Positions 1-7,429 of a stretch of DNA of 64,000 bases are shown here, piece after piece. This stretch comes from Pleomorphomonas oryzae DSM 16300. GTDB taxonomy: Bacteria; Pseudomonadota; Alphaproteobacteria; Rhizobiales; Pleomorphomonadaceae. Position 1 is the first letter of the stretch; every line of letters starts with the position of its first letter. The notes beneath the pieces were generated by a model that saw only the letters and a list, made by a program, of their open reading frames with translations, was not told the origin of the DNA and did no database searches. Both the position numbers and the translations under genes were made by a program. Location: contig NZ_AUHB01000006.1 in assembly GCF_000422965.1 (NCBI RefSeq), forward strand, positions 292,879 through 356,878. Direction: 5' to 3'.

Positions 1-542
1 GTGATCGACACTTGCCCACCAACCATGATGCGCGGCAGGAGGTCGCGGCCGTTGCGATCTGTACCGAACGGGAAATATTGCCCGTTGATCTTGCCCTTGA
101 CCTCGATGGTCTTGCCGTCATCCAGCGTCGAGGTGATTTCGGAACCGTCGAACTCATCGGGACGATCGAGATAGCGCGTAGCACGGGGATCAATCGGCTT
201 GTCCGAGCTGATGCGCGCCGTGTAGTCCGTGCCCTCCGCGTCGAAGGCGTCGAGTCGGAGATGCGCCCGCTCGACAGCCGTCTGCATCACCTGATGCAGC
301 GTGTCCTCGAGCGGATAGGGATCAAGCGACGGCGGCACCGCCACATAGGACGGGAAAATCTGATCATATCTGTGCGGATAGACCCAGGTACCGCCAAAGC
401 TGAAGATCGCCACGATGATCAGCACGAAAAGGCTGGCCATCGCCGCCTTGTTGCGCACGAAACGGTGGCGGGCCATGGCCCACAGGCTGATGCCGCGCAC
501 CGCCGTCGTCGGCTCATTGAGGGTTTGCGTCATCTCACTCAT
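1..542 (-). CDS. oppC: Oligopeptide ABC transporter permease OppC, N-terminal part (runs off left edge)
   Basis: Inner-membrane permease subunit of a peptide importer of the Opp/Dpp type. About 180 codons are visible and the gene continues past base 1. After a short cytoplasmic N-terminus there is a first membrane helix near residues 28-45, then a periplasmic stretch of about 100 residues. This ends in FPFGTDRNGRDLL, the conserved segment just before the second helix in OppC/DppC proteins. The ATG at 542 overlaps the end of oppB by 8 bases, which indicates translational coupling; a second ATG at 533 is possible. The large insert between helix 1 and the GTDRNGRD segment is seen in some alphaproteobacterial OppC proteins. 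Assignment is strong; the substrate is inferred only as peptide-like. Confidence 0.9.
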   Translation of the reverse strand, partial: MSEMTQTLNEPTTAVRGISLWAMARHRFVRNKAAMASLFVLIIVAIFSFGGTWVYPHRYDQIFPSYVAVPPSLDPYPLEDTLHQVMQTAVERAHLRLDAFDAEGTDYTARISSDKPIDPRATRYLDRPDEFDGSEITSTLDDGKTIEVKGKINGQYFPFGTDRNGRDLLPRIMVGGQVSI

Positions 543-1458
543 AACGGACCCTCGGATCGAGAACGGCATAGAGAATGTCGACGAGAAGATTGAACACGAC
601 GATGAACACTGAGATCAGCACCACCGTGCCCATCACCAGCGTGTAGTCGCGGTTGAGAGCGCCGAGGACGAAATAGCGGCCGACACCGGGCAACCCATAA
701 ACGGTCTCGACCACCACGGAGCCGGTCAGAACGGCGGCGGCAACCGGGCCGAGATAGCTGACGGCCGGCACCAGAGCGGCGCGCATGGCGTGAACGATCA
801 CCACCACCCGGGTCGGCAGACCGTAGGCGCGCGCGGTGCGGATATGGTCGGCACGGAGCGTCTCGATCATCGAGCCGCGGGTGATGCGCGCGAACACCGC
901 GAGCTGCGGCAGCGCCAGCGAAATCACCGGCAAGAGCAGATTTTTCGGGCCGCCGTCCCCCCAACCGCCAGCCGGCAGCACGTGCAGCACCACGGCGAAG
1001 ACAAAGGACAGGATCGGCGCCAGCACGAAGTTCGGCACGGTGATACCGAAGCTCGCGACGGTCATCACGGCATAGTCGACAAAGGAATTCTGCCGGAGCG
1101 CCGCGTAGGAACCGATGGCGATGCCGCCGAAAACCGCCACCAGCAGTGCCCACGCGCCAAGAGTCATCGAATAAGGCAGGCTGTTGGCAATCAACTGGGC
1201 CACAGTGAAATCGCGATAGATGAAGCTCGGGCCAAGGTCACCGTGGAAGAGATTCCAGAGATAATGGCCATACTGGACCACCAGCGGCTGATCGAGCAGG
1301 AAGGCGCGCTTCAGGTTTTCGAGGACCTGCGGCTCCAGGGGGCGTTCAAGGTTGAACGGCCCGCCGGGCGCGACGCGCATCAGGAAGAAAGACAAGGTAA
1401 CGACGATGAAGATGGTCGGCAGGGCCGACATCAGCCGTCGCAGGACAAAACGTAACAT
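535..1458 (-). CDS. oppB: Oligopeptide ABC transporter permease OppB
   Basis: 307-residue inner-membrane permease partner of OppC. It begins MLRFVLRRL, the usual amphipathic start of DppB/OppB proteins, followed by about six hydrophobic helices. The cytoplasmic EAA loop that docks on the ATPase is visible as DHIRTARAYGLP near residues 215-226, and the protein ends with DPRVRYE, a common OppB/DppB terminus. The ATG at 1458 is preferred over upstream in-frame starts because it gives this conserved N-terminus and has a GGGGACGGG purine-rich stretch just upstream. It lies downstream of oppA and overlaps oppC, so the three form one operon on the minus strand. The ATPase genes (oppD/oppF) would be expected beyond the left edge. 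Confidence 0.93.
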   Translation of the reverse strand: MLRFVLRRLMSALPTIFIVVTLSFFLMRVAPGGPFNLERPLEPQVLENLKRAFLLDQPLVVQYGHYLWNLFHGDLGPSFIYRDFTVAQLIANSLPYSMTLGAWALLVAVFGGIAIGSYAALRQNSFVDYAVMTVASFGITVPNFVLAPILSFVFAVVLHVLPAGGWGDGGPKNLLLPVISLALPQLAVFARITRGSMIETLRADHIRTARAYGLPTRVVVIVHAMRAALVPAVSYLGPVAAAVLTGSVVVETVYGLPGVGRYFVLGALNRDYTLVMGTVVLISVFIVVFNLLVDILYAVLDPRVRYE

Positions 1459-1587
1459 AGACCCGTCCCCGTTGGAGTGGTCACGGAAGGCGAGAACGAC
1501 ACGCCGGCCGGGCACCCGAAGACGAGCCCTCGGATAGGCCGACGGGCGCCGCCTCCCCTTTACGGGAATGCGCCGCCCTCAGGAACG

Positions 1588-1617
1588 CCGCCCCTTTCCC
1601 GATTGGGAAAAGGGCGG
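1588..1617 (-). promoter_or_regulatory. Stem-loop between oppA and oppB
   Basis: An inverted repeat with arms 1588-1600 and 1605-1617 (about 13 base pairs with one mismatch) and a GATT loop lies in the 174-base gap between the oppA stop and the oppB start. On the minus strand it is not followed by a T-run, so it is unlikely to be a full terminator. By analogy with hairpins after other binding-protein genes it may protect the oppA message 3' end and allow more OppA than permease. That role is inference. Confidence 0.5.
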
Positions 1618-1632
1618 ACGCCTTCGATCATC

Positions 1633-3234
1633 TCACTGAAGCGACAGGAACTTGGTCAGGTGCTCGTTGACGCCGTTCAGAGCGAAGCCCTTGACCTTGT
1701 TGGAAACGAGCCAGGTGGAAGCGTGCACCATCAGCGGCACGACACCCTGTTCGTCCATGGCGATCTGCTCGGCGTCATGCATCAGCTGCAGGCGCTTGGC
1801 GGCATCGCGCTCCGAATAGGAGGCCTTCATCAGATCGTCGAACTTGGGGTTCGAATAGTGACCGTAGTTGAAGGTCTTGTTGGAGCTGACCATCAGGTTG
1901 AGGAAGTTTTCCGGGTCGGCGTAGTCCGCCTGCCAGCCGCAACGCGCCGCATCGAACGAGCCGCCTTCCTGCAGGTAGGCGTAGTGCGACTTGACGTCGA
2001 GGTTCTGGATGGTGACCTCGGCGCCGAGCGCCTTCCACATGTCGGCAACGGCGGTCGCCACCTTCTTGTGGTTCTCGTTGGTGTTGAAGCGGATGTCGAC
2101 CTTGAGCGGCTTGCCGCCCTCGCCGTAACCGGCTTGCTTCAGAAGGTCCTTGGCCTTGTCTTCGCGATCGAGCTGATCGAGATCGGCCCACTCCGGCTTG
2201 GCCGGCGTATAGCCAACGATGCCTTCCGGCACGAAGGAATAAGCCGGAAGCTGCGTGCCGGAGAAGATCTTGTCCGACAGGAAGTCGCGGTCGACGGCCA
2301 TGGAGAAGGCCTGACGGACGCGCACGTCGTCAAACGGCGGCTTGCGCGTATCAAGCACGTAGTAATAGGAGGAAAGGTCCGGCGCGGCCAGAACCTGGTC
2401 CTTGCCGAGCTTGCCTTCCAGGAACTTCTTCTGGTCGGCCTGGAAGTTATAGACCACATCCAGCTCGCCGGCCTCGAACATGCGCTCGGTGGTCGCCTGA
2501 TCCTCCGATGGGTTGTAGATGACCTTGTCGATCTTGACGCTGGCCGCATCCCAGTACTTCGGGTTCTTCACCGAGGTGATGTGGTCGTTGGGCACGTTTT
2601 CGGTCAGGCAGTAGGCGCCATTGCAAACGATGTTGCCCGGCTTGATCCACGAGCTGCCGAACTTTTCGATGGCCCAGCTCGGAACCGGCAGAGCGGCGTA
2701 GTGGGCGAGCAGCTCAATGAAATAGGGAGTGGGACGCTCGAGCGTGATCTCGAGGGTCTTGTCGTCAACGGCCTTGACGCCCAGCGTGTCGATCGCCGCC
2801 TTGCCGCCGTTGATCGCCTCGGCGTTCTTGATGGGATAGAGAATGTTGGCGTATTCGGCCGCTTCCTTCGGATCCTCCATCCGGCGGTAGGCGAATACGA
2901 AGTCATTGGCGGTGACCGGCTTGCCGTCCGACCAACTGGCGTTCTGGCGCAGCTTGAAGGTGTAGACGGTACCATCGTCCGACAGCGTCCAGCTCTCGGC
3001 AACACCCGGGATCACCTTGCCATGCGGATCATAAATGGTGAGGCCCTCGAACATATCGCGGACGATGAAGCCCTCGACGTCGATGGAGATATGCGCCTGA
3101 TCGAGCGTTTGCGGCTCGCCGCCGTTGCCACGATGGATGACCACCTCGGCCAGCGACGGCGTCGCCAGAACCGCCAGCATCGAGCCGGCGATCAACGTCG
3201 CCGACAACGTCCGAAATACACGGTGAGTGTTCAT
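1633..3234 (-). CDS. oppA: Periplasmic oligopeptide-binding protein OppA
   Basis: 533-residue extracytoplasmic solute-binding protein (SBP_bac_5 family) that captures peptides and delivers them to OppBC. A Sec signal peptide covers roughly residues 1-28 (basic MNTHRVFR start, hydrophobic core, cleavage near TPSLAE). The mature protein starts with the family pattern EPQTLDQAH and contains DGTVYTFKLR, WSDGKPVTANDFVFAYRR and the later VRQAFSMAVDR segment, all typical of OppA/MppA. The ATG at 3234 has an AGGAGG ribosome-binding site nine bases upstream, which decides the start against longer in-frame options. First gene of the opp operon; a hairpin follows it before oppB. Substrate range (oligopeptide versus murein peptide) cannot be told from sequence. 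Confidence 0.94.
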   Translation of the reverse strand: MNTHRVFRTLSATLIAGSMLAVLATPSLAEVVIHRGNGGEPQTLDQAHISIDVEGFIVRDMFEGLTIYDPHGKVIPGVAESWTLSDDGTVYTFKLRQNASWSDGKPVTANDFVFAYRRMEDPKEAAEYANILYPIKNAEAINGGKAAIDTLGVKAVDDKTLEITLERPTPYFIELLAHYAALPVPSWAIEKFGSSWIKPGNIVCNGAYCLTENVPNDHITSVKNPKYWDAASVKIDKVIYNPSEDQATTERMFEAGELDVVYNFQADQKKFLEGKLGKDQVLAAPDLSSYYYVLDTRKPPFDDVRVRQAFSMAVDRDFLSDKIFSGTQLPAYSFVPEGIVGYTPAKPEWADLDQLDREDKAKDLLKQAGYGEGGKPLKVDIRFNTNENHKKVATAVADMWKALGAEVTIQNLDVKSHYAYLQEGGSFDAARCGWQADYADPENFLNLMVSSNKTFNYGHYSNPKFDDLMKASYSERDAAKRLQLMHDAEQIAMDEQGVVPLMVHASTWLVSNKVKGFALNGVNEHLTKFLSLQ

Positions 3235-3263
3235 ATTTTCGAGCCTCCTGCCTGTAGTCGCGC

Positions 3264-3287
3264 CGACCGGAGCCTTGCTACCGGTCG
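3264..3287 (-). promoter_or_regulatory. Hairpin in the oppA leader
   Basis: Perfect 7-bp inverted repeat (CGACCGG/CCGGTCG, arms 3264-3270 and 3281-3287, 10-base loop) about 30 bases upstream of the oppA start. It lies in the 146-base gap between puuE and oppA and could act as a leader structure or weak attenuator. No T-run follows it. Function is unknown. Confidence 0.35.
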
Positions 3288-3380
3288 CTGTCGTTGAGTT
3301 TTTATTGGTTGGCTTGCTAGTGATCCAAGAGCGCCAGAAATACCAAACGGCGCCAGTCGTTCTCTTTCTCTTCGCCAGCT

Positions 3381-4298
3381 TCAAATGCCGGGACGGTGCT
3401 GGGCAATCCAGTGCCAAGCGATATCGATCCGGCGGGGTATCCAAACTTTATCATGGGTTAGCACGTAGTCCACAAAACGCTGAAGCGCGGCGACGCGGGC
3501 CGGCCGGCCGACGAGGCGACAATGCAGGCCGACATTCAGCATCTTGGGACTGCCGTTTCGTCCTTCCTCATAGAGAACGTCAAAGGCGTCCTTGAGGTAG
3601 GTGTAGAACTGATCACCCGAGTTGAAACCTTGATTTGTCGCAAACCGCATGTCGTTGGTGTCGAGCGTATACGGAATGATGAGATGCGGTCCGTTCGGTC
3701 CATCGAGCCAATACGGCAAGTCGTCGGCATACGAGTCGGAGGAATAAAGAAAGCCCCCCTCTTCCATGGCGAGCTCGGTTGAATGGATCGAGGCGCGGCC
3801 GGTATACCAGCCGAGCGGTCGGGACCCTGTGACTTGCTCATGGATGCGGATGGCCTCGAGCATGTGCTCACGCTCGGCCTCCTTGGTATAGTCCTTGTAG
3901 TCGATCCACTTCAGGCCGTGGCTGGCGATTTCCCAGTCGGCCTCCTTCATCGCCGCCACCACCTCGGGGTTGCGCGCGAGCGCCGTGGCGACGCCGTAGA
4001 CCGTCACCGGCACGGCGCGCGAGGTGAACAGGCGATGGAGCCGCCAGAAGCCGGCGCGCGAGCCGTACTCGTAGATCGACTCCATGTTGGCGTGCCGCTG
4101 GCCGGGCCAGGGCTGGGCGCCGACGATTTCCGACAGGAAGGCCTCAGAGGCGGCATCGCCATGCAGGATGCAATTCTCGCCGCCTTCCTCGTAATTGACG
4201 ACGAACTGCACTGCGATGTGAGCGCCTTCCGGCCAGGCGGCATCGGGAGGATTGCGGCCGTAACCAACCATGTCACGGGGATAGGTCTTGTCGATCAT
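3381..4298 (-). CDS. puuE: PuuE-type allantoinase / polysaccharide-deacetylase family protein
   Basis: 305-residue carbohydrate-esterase-4 fold hydrolase. The opening TYPRDMVGYGRNPPDAAWP and FVVNYEEGGENC are close to the PuuE group, first described as a cofactor-independent allantoinase in purine breakdown. Full length matches the family. The ATG at 4298 has a GAGGTG Shine-Dalgarno at suitable spacing. It lies 66 bases after pssA and 146 bases before oppA on the same strand. No other urate or allantoin genes are in view, so allantoin as substrate is not supported by context. Proteins of this family are often labelled generically as polysaccharide deacetylases. Family call is strong; exact substrate is inferred. 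Confidence 0.82.
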   Translation of the reverse strand: MIDKTYPRDMVGYGRNPPDAAWPEGAHIAVQFVVNYEEGGENCILHGDAASEAFLSEIVGAQPWPGQRHANMESIYEYGSRAGFWRLHRLFTSRAVPVTVYGVATALARNPEVVAAMKEADWEIASHGLKWIDYKDYTKEAEREHMLEAIRIHEQVTGSRPLGWYTGRASIHSTELAMEEGGFLYSSDSYADDLPYWLDGPNGPHLIIPYTLDTNDMRFATNQGFNSGDQFYTYLKDAFDVLYEEGRNGSPKMLNVGLHCRLVGRPARVAALQRFVDYVLTHDKVWIPRRIDIAWHWIAQHRPGI

Positions 4299-4364
4299 GT
4301 CGCATCACCTCGTCTGGTTGGGCGAACGGCGCCCGACATCGGCAGAAGCAAGAGCGCGGCCAGC

Positions 4365-5219
4365 TCAGTGCGTGGCCTCGTCGTCGGGGAAAGAGCCGCC
4401 GACATCGAGCGTCAGCTCGTCTTCCTTTGTCCCGTGGGTGCGTGCCAGCCTGTTCCAGGCACGCCAGCCGAACGGAATATAGGCGAGATAAAGAATGGTC
4501 ACGATGCTGAGCACGTGGAAAGGATAGCTGACCAGCAACATCGCCAGGATGACCACGCCGATCAGGATCGGCACCACCCATTCACGCTGAATGCCGCCGT
4601 ATTTCTTGCCCGAAAAGGTCGGCACGCGGCTCACCATCAGCGCAGCGATCAGCACCACATAGGCAACCACGACCGGCGCTGCCGCTTGCGGCACGTCGAT
4701 ACCGACACGGTCGACATAAACAGGCAAAAGCACCGCAAGCGCGCCGGCCGGAATGGGCACTCCGGTGAAGAAGTTGGCCTGCCAGGCTGGCTTGTCTTCG
4801 CCCAGCATGGTGTTGAAGCGCGCAAGGCGCAGGGCACCGGCAATGGCAAACAGCACCACAGCTACCCAGCCGAAGGAACTGATGTCGTGGAAATTCCACA
4901 CAAACAGCAGCAGCGGCGGCGCCACACCGAAACTCAGAAAATCGCTGAGAGAGTCGAGTTCCGCGCCGAACTTCGAGGTCACGCGCAAGTAGCGGGCGAG
5001 CCGGCCGTCGAGCCCGTCCAGCACGGCCGCGACGAGAATGGCATAAACCGCCATATCGATGCGGCCCTCAAACCCCATGCGGATCGAGGTGAGCCCCGCA
5101 CAGAGCGACAGCAACGTCACCAAATTGGGGATCACACTGCGGATCGGAATGCGGCGGAGCCGTTTCGGGCGCTCAACAGCCTCCGGCTCGGGATCGAACG
5201 GCGGGAAAAGTCCAGGCAT
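4365..5219 (-). CDS. pssA: CDP-diacylglycerol--serine O-phosphatidyltransferase
   Basis: 284-residue inner-membrane enzyme that joins CDP-diacylglycerol and L-serine to give phosphatidylserine and CMP. The CDP-alcohol phosphotransferase signature is complete: DGLDGRLAR, then GAELDSLSD at about residues 68-93, which provides the metal-binding and catalytic aspartates. Several hydrophobic helices follow. It starts 11 bases after the psd stop on the same strand, so product and next enzyme are co-transcribed and together make phosphatidylethanolamine. The N-terminus is a proline-rich cytoplasmic stretch. The C-terminal tail is acidic and lies outside the family core. Confidence 0.95.
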   Translation of the reverse strand: MPGLFPPFDPEPEAVERPKRLRRIPIRSVIPNLVTLLSLCAGLTSIRMGFEGRIDMAVYAILVAAVLDGLDGRLARYLRVTSKFGAELDSLSDFLSFGVAPPLLLFVWNFHDISSFGWVAVVLFAIAGALRLARFNTMLGEDKPAWQANFFTGVPIPAGALAVLLPVYVDRVGIDVPQAAAPVVVAYVVLIAALMVSRVPTFSGKKYGGIQREWVVPILIGVVILAMLLVSYPFHVLSIVTILYLAYIPFGWRAWNRLARTHGTKEDELTLDVGGSFPDDEATH

Positions 5220-5230
5220 CGCTGTCCGCC

Positions 5231-5932
5231 TCAGGCCACACGCACGAACGGCGTCTTCGTCGTGCCATCGATGTCGGCAAGCACCGTCTCACCGGCAATC
5301 GCTCTCGCCCCTTCTGAGATCAGCGCCGTCGCCGTCGTCGGCAGGTAGACGTCGACGCGCGAACCAAAGCGAATGAGGCCGAAGCGGTCACCAACGGTCA
5401 GGCTTTCACCCTCGCGGGTGAAGGAGACGATGCGGCGCGCAATCAGCCCGGCGATCTGCACCACGCCGACCACCCGCCCATCCGGCCGCTCGATGACAAG
5501 GCCGTTGCGCTCGTTGTCCTCACTGGCCTTGTCGAGCTCGGCATTGATGAACTTGCCGGCCTTGTAGGCGATGCGGGTCACGCGACCAGTCACCGGCGCT
5601 CTGTTTATGTGCACGTCGAATACGTTCATGAACACGCAGATGCGCAGCATCGGCTCCGGGCCGAGGCCGAGCTCACGCGGCGGCACGGCGAGGCCAACCG
5701 CGGAGATGCGGCCATCGGCCGGCGAAATGACCAGTGAGTTCGACACGATCGTGACGCGCACAGGGTCACGGAAGAACAGCGCGCACCAGAGGGTGAGTCC
5801 CAGCCCGATCCAGAACAGCGGTTCGAACAACCAGCCGAGCAGCACGGTGGCCGCCAGGAAAATCAGGATGAACTTGTGCCCTTCTGGGTGGATCGGTGGC
5901 ATACCGTTTCGGATCGACTTCAACACCGACAT
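5231..5932 (-). CDS. psd: Phosphatidylserine decarboxylase proenzyme (short type)
   Basis: 233-residue decarboxylase converting phosphatidylserine to phosphatidylethanolamine. It belongs to the short class with an N-terminal membrane anchor (two hydrophobic stretches near residues 22-55). ISPADGRI and [16 protein letters not shown] are family motifs, and the self-cleavage site is the Gly-Ser of [11 protein letters not shown] near residue 200, which would yield the pyruvoyl-bearing alpha chain. The ATG at 5932 gives the standard [13 protein letters not shown] start; longer in-frame starts add non-conserved residues. A small hairpin (arms 5953-5958 and 5962-5967) sits about 20 bases upstream in the leader. 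Forms an operon with pssA. Confidence 0.95.
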   Translation of the reverse strand: MSVLKSIRNGMPPIHPEGHKFILIFLAATVLLGWLFEPLFWIGLGLTLWCALFFRDPVRVTIVSNSLVISPADGRISAVGLAVPPRELGLGPEPMLRICVFMNVFDVHINRAPVTGRVTRIAYKAGKFINAELDKASEDNERNGLVIERPDGRVVGVVQIAGLIARRIVSFTREGESLTVGDRFGLIRFGSRVDVYLPTTATALISEGARAIAGETVLADIDGTTKTPFVRVA

Positions 5933-6049
5933 GTCGTTTAGCCCGTGCAATCGCGGGGCAACCCCGCTGAGAGAAACGGACTTTTCGCACGAAAGAGCGA
6001 CACATGCAAAGCCGGTCGTTGCCGCTTGCCGGTTGTTCACACCGCTTTC

Positions 6050-6088
6050 AACGAAAAGCGGCCGGCGGAACTGTCACCCCGCCGGCCG
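6050..6088 (-). terminator. Rho-independent terminator of ribN
   Basis: Perfect 10-bp GC stem (arms 6059-6068 and 6079-6088) with a 10-base loop. On the minus strand it is followed by CTTTTCGTT. It lies 47 bases past the ribN stop and separates ribN from psd. Confidence 0.75.
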
Positions 6089-6135
6089 TTAAGGCGAAAT
6101 TTGGAAGACAACCGCTTTCCAGCGCTCGCCTGAGG

Positions 6136-7095
6136 TCACGCAGGTACCGGCTCGTTGTTGAGCGACTTTCCGGTTTCCGTACGCAGCAGATAGAAAGACG
6201 CGCCGATGATCAATACCGCGCCAATCCAGAGATAGCCGCTCGGCGCGTAGGCAAACACCAGCCAGCCGGCCAGCGTGTTGAGCGGCAGACGAACGTTGTC
6301 GAATGTCTGGAGGTAGGAGGCGTCGGCACGGGCATAGGCGAGCGTCAGCAGATATTGAGCAGCAGCGGTCAGCGCCGCCAGCGCCACCACGACCCAGAGG
6401 ACGGTACCACCCGGCAGAGCGAAAGCGGCTCCCACGTCGAAGCCGGTCGAGGTCATGAGAAAGGCTGCGTTGATCGGCGTGAGCAGCGCCAGAAGATAGA
6501 CGGTCACTGCCTCCGGCCGCTCGACGGCGGCAAGCTGCTTGGTCATCACCGATGAGGCCGCCCACATTGCCGCCGCGCCAAGCGGCAGCAGACTATAGAC
6601 CGTGAAGCTGTCGGACCAGGGCGCCAGGATCAGCATGCCACCGATGAAGCCGACGAGCGTGGCAAGCGCCCGGTGCGGACCGATGCGCTCACCCAGAATG
6701 AGCCGCGCCGCGACGATGACGATGAATGGCGAGGTCATGTCGATGGCCACCACCTGAGCGATCGGCACACCGGCCGCCAGCGCGCCAACGAAGAACTGCA
6801 CGCCAAGCGTCGCAAAGATGACGCGGATGATGTGCGCCACCGGATGCACGGTGCGAAAGGCCCCGGCGCCGAGTTTCAGAAGGGTCGGCAGGAAGAAGAC
6901 CAGCGACAGCCCGTATTGCCAGAAAGCGAGCGCCTGCGAGGAGAAGTGGTAGGTTCCGGTCACCCACTGGGTGAGTACGTTGATGGCGGCGAAGACGACG
7001 CCGGCGGACACCATGTAGACCGCCCCAAGGACAGGGAACGATCGGGTCTTGTTCGGGCTCTGATTCAAGGTTCGAATCCCAAAAAGGAACGACAC
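6136..7095 (-). CDS. ribN: RibN-type riboflavin importer (DMT/EamA family)
   Basis: Inner-membrane transporter of about 319 residues with ten predicted hydrophobic helices in two EamA repeats. The sequence alone says only drug/metabolite-transporter family. The specific call comes from the FMN riboswitch directly upstream on the same strand, the arrangement that defined RibN riboflavin importers in rhizobia and other proteobacteria. The given start is a GTG at 7095 with no good ribosome-binding site; an in-frame TTG about 27 bases later is an alternative. The first clear helix begins near residue 20, so both starts preserve the membrane core. Expression should fall when FMN is plentiful. A strong terminator follows the gene, so it is probably monocistronic. 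Confidence 0.85.
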   Translation of the reverse strand: MSFLFGIRTLNQSPNKTRSFPVLGAVYMVSAGVVFAAINVLTQWVTGTYHFSSQALAFWQYGLSLVFFLPTLLKLGAGAFRTVHPVAHIIRVIFATLGVQFFVGALAAGVPIAQVVAIDMTSPFIVIVAARLILGERIGPHRALATLVGFIGGMLILAPWSDSFTVYSLLPLGAAAMWAASSVMTKQLAAVERPEAVTVYLLALLTPINAAFLMTSTGFDVGAAFALPGGTVLWVVVALAALTAAAQYLLTLAYARADASYLQTFDNVRLPLNTLAGWLVFAYAPSGYLWIGAVLIIGASFYLLRTETGKSLNNEPVPA

Positions 7096-7175
7096 GGAAC
7101 CAGGGCGATCGGGCCATGAAGATAATCGGTCGCAATTGGCTATCGCCAGCTGCGAGCGGGATTTTCAGCATACCC

Positions 7176-7316
7176 TTCTCTTTCATCCGGACTGTACCGT
7201 CGGCTCCGGAATCCAACCGGATCTGCTGACCCCCGGCCATACGGCCAGAGCGCTCGCGGGCTAGGCAACTGACGTCGCCATTACCGCCGGTGGGGAGTTT
7301 CGCCCCGCCCCGAGAA
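7176..7316 (-). promoter_or_regulatory. FMN riboswitch (RFN element)
   Basis: The minus strand carries the conserved RFN core in order: the outer P1 arm TTCTC, GGGGCGGGG, CCCCACCGGCGGTAAT, AGCCCGCGAGCG, GGTCAGCAGATCCGGT, the CCGACGGTACAGTCCGGATG segment and the closing GAGAA. Six-way junction sequence elements are all present. It ends about 80 bases before the ribN start. The expression platform is not obvious: I see no T-run terminator between the aptamer and the gene, so translational control is more likely. Confidence 0.97.
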
Positions 7317-7405
7317 TGGTTGCCAGCACAGGGAACCCCACACCGGCAAAAAGACTTTAGTCCGGGAAGCCCCCGAAATCAAAGGCGACACACCGTTTCC
7401 CCGCG

Positions 7406-7418
7406 CATGACAGTCATG
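7406..7418. promoter_or_regulatory. Palindrome CATGACAGTCATG between ribN riboswitch and MFS gene
   Basis: Perfect 13-base palindrome (CATGAC-A-GTCATG) in the divergent intergenic region, followed by another short inverted repeat ending at 7430 (CATGT...ACATG). It lies just upstream of the MFS exporter and is a reasonable operator candidate. No local regulator gene points to its ligand. Confidence 0.4.
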
Positions 7419-7429
7419 TTCTCCGACAT

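Noticed and set aside
1477..3297. Long plus-strand open frame antisense to oppA.
   Set aside because: Shadow of oppA codon use; oppA has a signal peptide, family motifs and an AGGAGG site.
5941..5990. GGGG..CCCCGCTGAGA resembles part of a TPP riboswitch.
   Set aside because: Only a short hairpin and a TGAGA are present; other conserved THI-box parts are missing and no gene follows on that strand.
7069..7080. GGTTCGAATCCC resembles a tRNA T-arm.
   Set aside because: No acceptor, D or anticodon stems can be folded around it, and it lies inside the start of ribN.
7068..7240. Short minus-strand frame through the riboswitch and ribN start.
   Set aside because: It runs through the structured RFN aptamer and encodes an Arg-rich product unlike any protein.
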